Shown here piece after piece: positions 8,059 through 16,824 of a stretch of 64,000 nucleotides of DNA. The first letter of the stretch is position 1; each line of letters opens with the position of its first letter. The stretch lies in contig JAVBSL010000014.1 of assembly GCA_031556725.1 (NCBI GenBank), forward strand, positions 186,001 through 250,000, written 5' to 3'. The position numbers and the translations under genes were made by a program. The notes beneath the pieces are model-generated. The model did not search any database. It was not told the DNA's origin and worked only from the letters and a program-made list of their open reading frames with translations. Source of the DNA: UBA935 sp031556725. Lineage in GTDB: Bacteria > Bacillota > Clostridia > Lachnospirales > Lachnospiraceae.

Positions 8059-9297
8059 ATGATGATAACGAAAACAAAACTATATTATATATTGCTGGTA
8101 TTGTGTGTGCTATGCCAAAATAGGTTTTTCCATATAGTGAATGCCTCTGTAACACTCACTACAGGGCTGATATTAGATATAATATTGTTACTTTTAATTG
8201 CGCTGGCGGATAAATATAATGCGGTTTGTAAATACCAATATAAATATCTCATAGCGCTGACTATCATTGTAATAATTCCGCAAACAATATATGCGTCAGC
8301 CTTGGGAGAAACTCTGGGTGGGTATATTGATGTGATACGCGGCATACTTAATATTTTTTTGGTGGTTCCATTACTTAAGTTTTTTTACAGAAAAAAGGGA
8401 ATGGATGAAGGCCTTAATATGGTTACGTTTCTAACAAGTATTACATTAGGTCTTATCCTAATAAACAGTTTTTTAATCAATAATTTTGATAGTCAACTTT
8501 TACCGTTTTCGTATTTTGAAAAACCGGCAACAGCCAGAGGAGACTGGATTAGAATTTATTTGATTTCAGATTTTACGGGCTTTGTCTCTATATACTCATT
8601 TTGTAAAATGTTGGAAAAGAGGACAAGAAACATATGGTATTTAGTACCATTTGTTATTTGCTTAGGAGCTTCTGTATATGTTGAACAATCCCGTATGCAA
8701 TATATGGCAATAATAGCATCTTGCATTGTGGCATACACTCAGACTCTGAAAGAGGGAAAGCCGTATTTTTATATAACTGCTATTATTGTTACTGTAGTAG
8801 GAATTTTAGGGGATTGGTTCTCGTCATTTTTCGAGATGTTTTCCGTTACAAACGAAGGACTTGGTATTTCTACTTTGATCAGAATAAATGAATATATATA
8901 TGCGCTTGAGTTGTTTTTTAAGCATCCGATCTTAGGTACCGGGATGGTATCAAACTATTTGTTTGAGGTTGAGCGAGAACTCTTTATATTTGAATATAAT
9001 CATACCGACATTGGTTTAATTGGCTGCATTACCTATATAGGACTTATCGGTACACTGGTTTTGTTTATTATTCCGTATATTAGATTTATAAAAACTTTAA
9101 AAATGTTTTCAAATAAAGAAACCGGTTCATTTGAGTATTGTTTCTTGCTGGGGCTAGTTGTATTTATTTCGATAACATCCCTGACAACATTGATGACTGA
9201 TAATTCAAGAATTTTTGCATGGCCGTTTGTATTAGCAGTATTTGAATTTGAAAGATATCAATTGGTGAGACGCAGGGAGGAAACGAATGAATTTTGA
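8059..9297 (+). CDS. Wzy-like polysaccharide polymerase / O-antigen ligase family membrane protein
   Basis: Integral membrane protein of 412 residues with about ten hydrophobic segments. The HPILGTGMVSNYLF stretch in the large loop near residue 295 is typical of the Wzy_C / O-antigen ligase family. Being the only such protein in the locus, it is the likely polymerase that joins repeat units on the outer face of the membrane. It starts at one of the adjacent ATG codons 8059/8062 and overlaps the following gene by 11 bases. Confidence 0.8.
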   Translation: MMITKTKLYYILLVLCVLCQNRFFHIVNASVTLTTGLILDIILLLLIALADKYNAVCKYQYKYLIALTIIVIIPQTIYASALGETLGGYIDVIRGILNIFLVVPLLKFFYRKKGMDEGLNMVTFLTSITLGLILINSFLINNFDSQLLPFSYFEKPATARGDWIRIYLISDFTGFVSIYSFCKMLEKRTRNIWYLVPFVICLGASVYVEQSRMQYMAIIASCIVAYTQTLKEGKPYFYITAIIVTVVGILGDWFSSFFEMFSVTNEGLGISTLIRINEYIYALELFFKHPILGTGMVSNYLFEVERELFIFEYNHTDIGLIGCITYIGLIGTLVLFIIPYIRFIKTLKMFSNKETGSFEYCFLLGLVVFISITSLTTLMTDNSRIFAWPFVLAVFEFERYQLVRRREETNEF

Positions 9298-10009
9298 TGT
9301 TTGCACACTATTAATAACCGGATGTATATCTCCCGGAAGTGGAATTCCCACATTAAAACTTATTGATGAAGAAGAACGTAAAAAACAATATTTGAGTTCA
9401 ATCAGATACTATATTGAGAATTCGTGCTTTGATAAAATCGTATACTGTGATAATTCAAATCCAATCGTTGAAACCGAAATACTGGAGTGTGCTAATAAAA
9501 ATAAAAAACAATTTGAATGGATTAATTTTAGCGGCAATCAGGAAACCGTAATAGAACAGGGAAAAGGGTATGGAGAAGGAGAGATTATCAATTATGCATT
9601 GGGGCGTAGTGAGCTTTTGAGAAATTCAAGTTACATGGTTAAAGTGACAGGGCGATTGAAAATTAAGAATATAAATTTTTTGACACGGGTAGCCCGGCCA
9701 AAGCGAATTTATTTTCAACCGAATGCCACTGAGGATAAAAGAAAATACATAAATACAAGAGTCTATATGATGCCGATCTTATGTTATGAGAAATATTTTA
9801 AATTTGCATATCAAGAAGTGGACGATAAGAAGGGGATATACATTGAACATATATTTGGCAGCATAATGGAGCAAAATAAAATTGATTATAATCGTTTTTT
9901 AGTTGTACCTGATTATTGTGGAATGTCCGGCAGTACAGGAGCAATATATGATCAGACAGCATGGGGATTGCTAAAGGAAACAATTAAGATGTATATGGTG
10001 AAAAGTTGA
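9287..10009 (+). CDS. Unrecognised protein of the polysaccharide locus, possible glycosyltransferase
   Basis: Soluble protein of 240 residues that I cannot place in a named family. It begins with a beta-strand-like LLITGCISPG, has FDKIVYCDNSNP in the position where a GT-A fold would carry its first acidic motif, and a central YMVKVTGRLKIKN. There is no transmembrane segment. A strong GGGAGG ribosome site sits inside the end of the polymerase gene (11-base overlap), so it is co-translated with it. A glycosyltransferase-like or sugar-modifying role is inferred only from position between wzy and wzx. Confidence 0.5.
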   Translation: MNFDVCTLLITGCISPGSGIPTLKLIDEEERKKQYLSSIRYYIENSCFDKIVYCDNSNPIVETEILECANKNKKQFEWINFSGNQETVIEQGKGYGEGEIINYALGRSELLRNSSYMVKVTGRLKIKNINFLTRVARPKRIYFQPNATEDKRKYINTRVYMMPILCYEKYFKFAYQEVDDKKGIYIEHIFGSIMEQNKIDYNRFLVVPDYCGMSGSTGAIYDQTAWGLLKETIKMYMVKS

Positions 10010-10027
10010 AAGAAAAGCGCTTTCAAC
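10005..10027 (+). promoter_or_regulatory. Stem-loop with cre-like core overlapping the stop of the unrecognised gene
   Basis: GTTGAAAG (10005-10012) pairs with CTTTCAAC (10020-10027) around a 7-base loop. The right half, GAAAAGCGCTTTCA (10011-10024), matches 12 of 14 positions of the catabolite-responsive element consensus. It could be an intercistronic hairpin or a CcpA-type site; no T-run follows, so it is not a standard terminator. Confidence 0.3.
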
Positions 10028-10067
10028 TATTGATTATGAGTACGGCAGAGCCGCAGATGGGAATAAA

Positions 10068-11540
10068 ATGAGGAAATCAATATTTAAAAATTCAATATTT
10101 AACATGATTTATAAAATGCTGAATATATTGTTTCCGATGATTACTGCTATGTATGTTGCACGTGTACTTAGACCGGAAGGTGTGGGACGTGTGGGGTACG
10201 CACAGAATATTTTAAGCTATTTTACGGTGGTTGCAGCACTGGGTATTTCAACTTATGGGGCCAGAGAAATTGCAAGAGTGGCATCGGAAGAGAGCAAAAC
10301 CAACAAACTATTTTCAGAGCTGTTTTTTATAAATTTATTATCAACTATATTATGCTCGGCAGTATATGCGGGATTGATAGTGGTGGTTCCTTCATTTCGT
10401 TCGCAATGTGTTTTGTTTTTTGCGGTTGGAATTCAATTACTTTTAAATGTGTTTAATGTTGACTGGTTTTATTCAGGGAAGGAAGAGTATGTATACATTA
10501 CGCTAAGAAGTGCTACGATTAAAATCCTCTCTGTTATTTGTATATTTATTTTTGTGAAAAATGAAAATGATCTTATAATCTATGCATTAATAAATGCATT
10601 GGCAGTATCCGCAAATTATCTCTTTAATCTCTTTCATTTGCACAATCGAGTGAGAGTACAATTTAACAACCTGCAATTTAAGCCCCACATGAAGCCGATA
10701 CTGATATTACTTTTTACAACTCTTGCTACAGATTTATATAATCAGGTTGATGTTACTATGATGGGAAGCATGTGTTCAGCTGCGGAAATCGGATATTATA
10801 CCTATGCTATCAAGCTGGTGAGAATTGTAACATCTGTTTCAACAGCTATTGCAATAACAACATTGCCGCGCATGAGTCAGTATTATAGCGAAAAAAAAAG
10901 AGAAGATTTTAATAGACTGTTCAATAAAACATTGGAAATTTTGTTTACAATTGTAGTGCCATGTATGCTTGGTATTATTCTGGTTTCTGATAACGCGGTA
11001 CGCCTTGTGTATGGGGCGAGTTTTATGCCCTCGGCAATGATATTAAAACTGGCATCTCCGGTAATTCTTATTGTTGCAATATCGTACCAATGTGGATGCG
11101 TTGTGCTGGCGTCAGTTAATAAAGAAAAATATCTGTTGCTTGCGACGATAGCCGGAGTGATGGTTAATGTTACCTTAAATGTAATACTGATACCCCAATA
11201 TGCAGGGAGAGGAGCAGCGCTTTCCTCTGTTTGTGCAGAACTTATTGTTATGTGTGTTCATGTATATTTTGTCCGGAATTTTATTAAAATCAAGATACCC
11301 GGGAAAGACGTTTTGTCATTAGGATGTGCATCAGCCGGAATGGTTGCAATAGTAATATTAATGCAAAAGATTTTTGAAGGACAGTATATGTTATCACTCT
11401 GTACATCCATTATTTGCGGTGGGGGCATATATGGAATAGTGTTACTTCTGATGAAAAACAGTGTTGCAGTATTTATCACAGAAAAAGTCAAGGGTTTTGA
11501 CAGGGAAGGGAAAAATGGAAAAGAGAGAAGATACGGATGA
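10068..11540 (+). CDS. Wzx-type polysaccharide flippase (MOP superfamily)
   Basis: Membrane protein of 490 residues with 12 to 14 hydrophobic segments. The N-terminal FKNSIFNMIYKMLNILFPM, YVARVLRPEGVGRVGYAQ and GISTYGAREIARVA are hallmark segments of the PST/Wzx flippases, which move undecaprenyl-linked repeat units across the cytoplasmic membrane. A second conserved block, DVTMMGSMCSAAEIGYYTYA, follows near residue 235. Together with the polymerase and CpsC-like protein it defines a Wzx/Wzy-dependent pathway. Its 3' end overlaps the next gene by 26 bases. Confidence 0.93.
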   Translation: MRKSIFKNSIFNMIYKMLNILFPMITAMYVARVLRPEGVGRVGYAQNILSYFTVVAALGISTYGAREIARVASEESKTNKLFSELFFINLLSTILCSAVYAGLIVVVPSFRSQCVLFFAVGIQLLLNVFNVDWFYSGKEEYVYITLRSATIKILSVICIFIFVKNENDLIIYALINALAVSANYLFNLFHLHNRVRVQFNNLQFKPHMKPILILLFTTLATDLYNQVDVTMMGSMCSAAEIGYYTYAIKLVRIVTSVSTAIAITTLPRMSQYYSEKKREDFNRLFNKTLEILFTIVVPCMLGIILVSDNAVRLVYGASFMPSAMILKLASPVILIVAISYQCGCVVLASVNKEKYLLLATIAGVMVNVTLNVILIPQYAGRGAALSSVCAELIVMCVHVYFVRNFIKIKIPGKDVLSLGCASAGMVAIVILMQKIFEGQYMLSLCTSIICGGGIYGIVLLLMKNSVAVFITEKVKGFDREGKNGKERRYG

Positions 11541-12240
11541 TTTTCAAATTGATTTACTTGAGATAGCGGGACTGTTGCTTAAAAAGAGTTGGCTGATTTT
11601 GGGGGTAGGAGCAATTATGGCAGGCATCTTTTTGGGTATAGGTAAGTTTACCTTGGCCCCAAGTTATATGTCCACGACTCAGATTTACATATTGGCAAGA
11701 GCAGATGAGTCAACGGTAACTTATGAAGATGTCCAAATGGGTAAGCAGCTTGCTATGGATTACGTTAAGATGGTTAAGAGCAGAGCTATACTGGAGAAGG
11801 TCATTAAAGAGGAAGGACTCTTGATGAATTATGCAGAGTTGGCTCGTAAAATCAGTGTGAATACGTTAGAGGAGACTCGAGTAGTATCCATTACCGTTGA
11901 GGATTCAGACCCGCGAAAAGCGATGGCTATTGCAGATTGTATTCGCGAAGTTGCAAGCGAGTACATTCAGTCAATCATGGGAGTGGATGCAGTCAGCGTG
12001 GTGGACACAGCAAGCATGCCCGTTGAGAACCTGGGTACAAAACCCATGAAGGTGGCGATGACTGGTGGTGTGTTAGGGTGTCTTGCAGTAGTTGTCATTA
12101 TATTAATAAGATATTTTATGGATGAAACTATAAAAACACCGGACGAAATTGAAAAGTATTTGGGAATTTGCACGTTGGCATCTATCCCTTTGATTGAAAA
12201 CGAAGCCGGTGGAAAAAAGAAAAAACGGAAGGGAAAATAA
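11515..12240 (+). CDS. Wzz/CpsC-type chain-length regulator, adaptor of the tyrosine kinase
   Basis: Membrane protein of 241 residues with two transmembrane segments, near residues 20-42 and 183-203, and an extracytoplasmic domain between, the layout of CpsC/CapA. The Wzz-type block SYMSTTQIYILAR follows the first segment. The ATG at 11515 is chosen because GGGAAGGGA precedes it; a longer frame back to 11461 has no ribosome site and lies inside the flippase gene. It should control chain length and activate the CpsD-like kinase encoded 5 bases downstream. Confidence 0.88.
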   Translation: MEKREDTDDFQIDLLEIAGLLLKKSWLILGVGAIMAGIFLGIGKFTLAPSYMSTTQIYILARADESTVTYEDVQMGKQLAMDYVKMVKSRAILEKVIKEEGLLMNYAELARKISVNTLEETRVVSITVEDSDPRKAMAIADCIREVASEYIQSIMGVDAVSVVDTASMPVENLGTKPMKVAMTGGVLGCLAVVVIILIRYFMDETIKTPDEIEKYLGICTLASIPLIENEAGGKKKKRKGK

Positions 12241-12245
12241 TTGGT

Positions 12246-12932
12246 ATGCAGAAGGTAAAACTGGAATTCGCCACATTAAATGATTATCGTTTAGAGGAAT
12301 CTTTCAAAACACTTCGTACAAATATTATGTTTTGCAGTGATGGTGCAAAGGTTATTGCCGTTACCAGCAGTACCCCGGATGAGGGAAAATCCAGCGTAGC
12401 TATGGGTATGGCAAAAGCATTTGCGGAAGCTGGAAGTAAAACGGTTTTGATCGATGCCGATATGCGAAAAAGTGTGTTGGCAGAACGTTATAAGGTAGGT
12501 GCAGTTCATATGGGACTCAGTAATTATTTGATAGGGATAGCAAATTACTCAGATGTTTTGTGCGAAACTAACATCAACAATCTATATATGATGTTTTCCG
12601 GCTTCATACCTCCCAACCCGAGTGAATTATTGGGAAGGGAGCAATTTGGTACAGTCCTGCAGAATCTACGCATACTGTATGATTATATTATTATTGACAC
12701 ACCGTCGCTTGGGAATGTTATAGATGCTGCGGTAATTGCGAAATCGTGTGATGGGATTGTTCTTGTAGTTGAAAGTAATGCAGTCAACTATAAATTTGCA
12801 CAAAAGATAAAGGAACAACTGGATATGTCAGGATGCCGAATAATTGGTGCGGTCATGAATAAGGTGGATTTGAAAGGCAATAAATTTTATGGTTTTTCCT
12901 CCGGCAACACATATATTGATACTAATTGGTGA
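12246..12932 (+). CDS. CpsD/CapB-type bacterial tyrosine kinase
   Basis: Cytoplasmic BY-kinase of 228 residues. Walker A is STPDEGKSS with Lys48, Walker A' is VLIDADMRK, and Walker B is YIIIDTPS. The N-terminal EESFKTLRTNIMF helix is the oligomerisation/adaptor motif of this family. The C-terminal tail has only two tyrosines in the last 16 residues, fewer than the usual cluster. With the CpsC-like partner it regulates polymerisation or export. No CpsB-type phosphatase gene is nearby. Confidence 0.9.
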   Translation: MQKVKLEFATLNDYRLEESFKTLRTNIMFCSDGAKVIAVTSSTPDEGKSSVAMGMAKAFAEAGSKTVLIDADMRKSVLAERYKVGAVHMGLSNYLIGIANYSDVLCETNINNLYMMFSGFIPPNPSELLGREQFGTVLQNLRILYDYIIIDTPSLGNVIDAAVIAKSCDGIVLVVESNAVNYKFAQKIKEQLDMSGCRIIGAVMNKVDLKGNKFYGFSSGNTYIDTNW

Positions 12933-13030
12933 AAAGTAACAAAATTAATACTATATGATTGTGGAATATTGCAAACAATGGTACTATGGGACCAGGAAAT
13001 ATTTGTCCAAAATATAAAGGAGCATTGTGC

Positions 13031-15280
13031 ATGTTAAAGGCTATCCACAAAATCGGAACAAAATTTTTTGATGAAGATCATTCAATAGAATATCGTGTAT
13101 CCATGATTTTCCTGATGGTGGCTCTCTTTGTATCCATATTGTCAGCTACTACCAATACGTTGCTGCATAAAGGAATTGGCGGTATCCTTTTCCAATGGGC
13201 TTCGATAATTGTAATGATTGCTTTTCTATTTACTTCTCATGCTTTCCAAATGCGCCTGTTCAGGCCTTTTGTAGTATGGGATGCATTTGTCTATATACCG
13301 TTTTTGTTTACACAAACAGCAGGATATGACGGGACTGCATTGATGTTTTCCTTATTATGTTTATTTATTATTTCCGTAGCATTTGAAAAGAAACTTCGAA
13401 TAGTACTGATTGTTTCTAATATTTTGTTATTATTTGGATTGTGTTTATTGGAATATTTCTATCCGGCTTTAATTGTCCCCCATGGAGGGGAACAAGCCAA
13501 ATTGGTTGATCAGTTAGTTGCATTGGTAATAACGATGACGGCTATGGCAATTTTTTCGATTTATATTATTGATGCGCATAAAAATAACACCAGATATACC
13601 CAGAGACTGTTAAAAGAGATGGAATTGAAAAATCGGAATCTTGCGGAGATTTCACAAATCTTTATTAATCTTCGTAATGACAGTGAATCCGTTCAAATAG
13701 CAATGGATACAGCAGGTTCGTTTTTGAACTGTGATACGATGATTTTCTGGGAAAAGAATCCCACCGGTGACTGTATCAAGGTGAAGGTTGAATGGAACAG
13801 GAGCAAAACGGAAGTATCCGGCATCAAAGAGCGGGATTTTGTAAGCGGGACCACTTTTTATGACAGTTTTATTTCCGAACAGAAGCGGTTCTTTATATTG
13901 GAACGGGAATGCGAGGTACGGTTGGTTGTGCCGATTATTATTGAAAGTAAGCTATGGGGTGTTGTGGAATACTCTCGATGCAGTTCGTCATCATGGTCGG
14001 ACAGCGATATTCAGCTGGCGCTTCTTTTAACAAGTGTTTTTGCATCATACTTTGAGCGACGTGAGTATGAGGTATCCATTGAGCAGCATGCCGCCAATCT
14101 GTTAGAGGCCAAAACCCAGGCTGAGTCAGCCAATCGGGCGAAAAGCATCTTTTTGTCGAATATGAGCCATGAAATTAGAACACCCATGAATGCCGTTATC
14201 GGAATGACAGAAATTGGTCTGATATCCGAGGATATGGAAAAATCCAGAGAATGCCTGGGAAGCATCCGAAATGCTTCGGTTCAGCTTCTTTCCATAATCA
14301 ATGATATTTTGGATATATCTAAGATTGAATCAGGTAAAATGCAACTGGAACAAGCGCCTTTTAAAACTAGTGAAATGATTGAGTCGGCATGTGAGATGAT
14401 TATGGAACAGGTTCGGAAGAAGCAGATACAGTTTTCCGTTAAGCAGGGGATGGAACTTCGCTCATGGTATATCGGGGATCAGATCAGGATAGAGCAGATT
14501 ATTATTAATTTGTTGTCAAATGCGGTAAAATTCACACCGGAGAATGGTACAGTCAGCCTGACAGTAAATGAAGTTGCAAAAAAGGATGGCACCGCCACAC
14601 TTAAGATTTCGGTTAGCGACAATGGAGTTGGAATCAGCAAAGAGCAGACCAAGCGAATATTTCGTTCCTTTGAACAGGCAGACAATAGTGTTACCCGCCG
14701 CTTTGGTGGTACCGGACTTGGCCTTTCAATAACCAAGAAATTAGTTAAAATGATGAGTGGGCGTATATGGATTGAATCAGAGTTAGACAAGGGTGCGACT
14801 TTTGATATCGAAATTGATCTGTCGATATGTCCGGATTTGGAGCAAAATCCGAATAGTTCAATCGAGCAAAACAGCTTGCAGCAGACGGCTGATTTTGAAG
14901 GCGTTTGTATATTGCTTGCAGAAGATATTGACATTAACAGTATGATTTTTGTGGAACTTTTGAGTGGAACGGGCATTGAGATTGATTGTGTGATTAACGG
15001 TAGAGAGGTGTTGCAGGAATTTCAGAAAACACCGGAACGCTATGATATGATCTTTATGGATATCCAAATGCCGGTAATGGATGGTCTGGATGCGGCAAGA
15101 GCAATTCGTGCTTTGGAAACGCCCAGGGCGAAGACAATCCCGATAGTGGCCATGACGGCCCATGTGTTCAAGGAAGATATTGAACAATGCATGGATGCCG
15201 GGATGAACGATCATCTGGGCAAGCCCATTGATATTGCGCAGGTATTCGAAATGATTCAAAGGTATAGCGGAAAAGCATAA
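13031..15280 (+). CDS. Hybrid sensor histidine kinase (6 TM, GAF-like, HisKA, HATPase, REC)
   Basis: Membrane sensor of 749 residues. Six hydrophobic segments occupy about residues 18-185, followed by a GAF-like region (about 210-350), HisKA with the phosphorylatable His380 in MSHEIRTPMN, a HATPase domain with NLLSNAVKFT, DNGVGIS and FGGTGLGLS, and a C-terminal receiver with Asp677 in FMDIQMPVMDG and Lys in GKPID. The ATG at 13031 follows AAAGGAG by 7 bases; a longer TTG start at 12959 lacks a site. No extracellular sensing domain is evident, so the signal may be membrane-borne or cytoplasmic. It directly follows the CpsC/CpsD genes and precedes a terminator, suggesting a role in the polysaccharide locus. 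Confidence 0.9.
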   Translation: MLKAIHKIGTKFFDEDHSIEYRVSMIFLMVALFVSILSATTNTLLHKGIGGILFQWASIIVMIAFLFTSHAFQMRLFRPFVVWDAFVYIPFLFTQTAGYDGTALMFSLLCLFIISVAFEKKLRIVLIVSNILLLFGLCLLEYFYPALIVPHGGEQAKLVDQLVALVITMTAMAIFSIYIIDAHKNNTRYTQRLLKEMELKNRNLAEISQIFINLRNDSESVQIAMDTAGSFLNCDTMIFWEKNPTGDCIKVKVEWNRSKTEVSGIKERDFVSGTTFYDSFISEQKRFFILERECEVRLVVPIIIESKLWGVVEYSRCSSSSWSDSDIQLALLLTSVFASYFERREYEVSIEQHAANLLEAKTQAESANRAKSIFLSNMSHEIRTPMNAVIGMTEIGLISEDMEKSRECLGSIRNASVQLLSIINDILDISKIESGKMQLEQAPFKTSEMIESACEMIMEQVRKKQIQFSVKQGMELRSWYIGDQIRIEQIIINLLSNAVKFTPENGTVSLTVNEVAKKDGTATLKISVSDNGVGISKEQTKRIFRSFEQADNSVTRRFGGTGLGLSITKKLVKMMSGRIWIESELDKGATFDIEIDLSICPDLEQNPNSSIEQNSLQQTADFEGVCILLAEDIDINSMIFVELLSGTGIEIDCVINGREVLQEFQKTPERYDMIFMDIQMPVMDGLDAARAIRALETPRAKTIPIVAMTAHVFKEDIEQCMDAGMNDHLGKPIDIAQVFEMIQRYSGKA

Positions 15281-15295
15281 AATGAATTCGATCGT

Positions 15296-15328
15296 ATGGG
15301 ACGGCTGATACCGTCCCATTATTTTGTC
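15296..15328 (+). terminator. Terminator closing the polysaccharide locus
   Basis: ATGGGACGG (15296-15304) and CCGTCCCAT (15311-15319) form a perfect 9-base stem with a 6-base loop, followed by TATTTTGTC. It lies 15 bases after the hybrid kinase stop. Confidence 0.88.
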
Positions 15329-15441
15329 TAAATATATGTGAAATGATGCAAATTTGATGCAAATGTCATATAAACTTAAATAGGTAGCTTGTCTGCCTAA
15401 ATTATATAGATTTGTCGGCGTTTTTTGAGGGTGGATGATAT

Positions 15442-16725
15442 ATGAAGAAAAATAGGATAGTTATTTTGTGGATACTGATTATGTTGGTGTTCTCCGGATG
15501 TTCTCCGGATAAATCTAATCACAATCTTAAGGAAGAGTCTTGGCGGGAAGCATATGCGGAGTTTTTGGGAAACTTTCCGGGTCTTACTGACTATAATCAT
15601 TCAGAATTTGCCTTAAGGGATTTGGACAATGATGGAATGGAAGAATTAATAATAATTCAATGCAATGAGGTAGATGGAATTTTATCTGTTTATTCATATG
15701 ATGGGAGTATTTATAAAACTGGGGAGTATTCTGATGCCAAAATAGGAGTAGCAGGTCTGCGCTTCTCCGATAACTTGATGTTTCCCGGGCTGTTTAACGA
15801 GTGGTGGGGTGGAAGTATAGAACATTATGGATATTTGACAGTTAAGGATGGAAGGCTTATATATGAGTATTTATGGTATATGGATCATACAACAGAAGAA
15901 TGGGAACAAATAGAGGTTTCGGATAATAAACAGCTTATAAACGAATCAATTATTGCTTTTTCATCGTATGAAGATATAGACAATCTTCTTGAGATGTACC
16001 TTATCAACGATGATAATATTTCGGAAGTATTTGACAGCATCGAAGACAAAAGTACAGTCGAAAATGAAAGCATAAATCAATTGTATCATTTCTTGTTGGA
16101 ACTATCCGAAGACACCTATATGCAAGCGTACTCTTTTTACTTAAGAGATTTTACATTTGATGGCATACCTGAAATAGTGACATTTCATAATGCTGCAGAC
16201 TATGGTACGTATTATTCCATTGATTCAATAAACGAAAAATATGAGTTGTCAGATGTAAATTGGCAGTATTCATTAATAGATTTAGATGGTGATAATATAG
16301 AGGAATTGCTAATTCAAATAGAAGGTCTTAACACAAATAATGAGGTGGAGAATACCGTACAAATCTTTCACTATTATGCCGGAAAAATATATTTATGGGG
16401 AAATATGAGCACAAAATACAGGGGGAAAGCAACCATCTATAATAATAGATATATAAAAATCGAAAAGGATTATAAACACGGTGAAGGCCGCAATAACAAG
16501 TTACTATTCTTTATGTATAATTCATATGGAGAATATGTAAAGGATCAAGAATTAGGTGTTATCTCAGAGAGGGGTAAAGACTCATATTATATGGATTATG
16601 CTGGGGGCGAAGAGCGTAGTATATTAAAAAGTGAATATGAACAATATGTTGCACAATATGAAGGAGAAGAGGTGATCTGGTATCAATATACAGATTTGAT
16701 TTTTGAAGAAAAACAGGAGAGATAA
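15442..16725 (+). CDS. Lipoprotein with Asp-rich repeat motifs, function unknown
   Basis: Secreted, membrane-anchored protein of 427 residues. It has a type II signal peptide with lipobox LVFSGC and the lipid-modified Cys20. Three segments resemble the Asp-rich turns of FG-GAP/VCBS or EF-hand-like repeats: LRDLDNDGMEELIII (about 58-72), LRDFTFDGIPEIVTF (about 235-249) and LIDLDGDNIEELLIQI (about 279-294). These could bind calcium or form a small propeller-like fold. No enzymatic motif is visible. It stands alone between two terminators; the ribosome site is GAGGGTGGATGA. Confidence 0.75.
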   Translation: MKKNRIVILWILIMLVFSGCSPDKSNHNLKEESWREAYAEFLGNFPGLTDYNHSEFALRDLDNDGMEELIIIQCNEVDGILSVYSYDGSIYKTGEYSDAKIGVAGLRFSDNLMFPGLFNEWWGGSIEHYGYLTVKDGRLIYEYLWYMDHTTEEWEQIEVSDNKQLINESIIAFSSYEDIDNLLEMYLINDDNISEVFDSIEDKSTVENESINQLYHFLLELSEDTYMQAYSFYLRDFTFDGIPEIVTFHNAADYGTYYSIDSINEKYELSDVNWQYSLIDLDGDNIEELLIQIEGLNTNNEVENTVQIFHYYAGKIYLWGNMSTKYRGKATIYNNRYIKIEKDYKHGEGRNNKLLFFMYNSYGEYVKDQELGVISERGKDSYYMDYAGGEERSILKSEYEQYVAQYEGEEVIWYQYTDLIFEEKQER

Positions 16726-16772
16726 AATATGCAACCCAGATGATTATTGGGATAAAATAGATAAATACCAAA

Positions 16773-16808
16773 CGGAGCACGATAGTAGTAATGGTCTATC
16801 GTGCTCCG
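16773..16808 (-). terminator. Terminator of the AraC-kinase gene in a convergent gap
   Basis: CGGAGCACGATAG (16773-16785) and CTATCGTGCTCCG (16796-16808) are a perfect 13-base inverted repeat with a 10-base loop. On the minus strand the hairpin is followed by TTTGGTATTTATC, so it best serves the leftward gene; it may also stop rightward transcripts from the lipoprotein gene. Confidence 0.82.
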
Positions 16809-16824
16809 CTTATGGAAAACAGTA

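Noticed and set aside
11461..11514. Upstream extension of the CpsC-like protein
   Set aside because: It lies inside the flippase gene and lacks a ribosome site; ATG 11515 has GGGAAGGGA.
12959..13030. Longer TTG start for the hybrid histidine kinase
   Set aside because: No ribosome site before the TTG, while AAAGGAG stands 7 bases before ATG 13031.
14479..14976. A 165-codon minus-strand frame inside the histidine kinase
   Set aside because: Shadow of the HATPase domain coding strand; no ribosome site and no recognisable motif.
15329..15441. Riboswitch in the leader of the lipoprotein gene
   Set aside because: Direct repeats GATGCAAAT and a small TAGGTAG/CTGCCTA hairpin are present, but nothing matches a known aptamer layout such as c-di-GMP or cobalamin.
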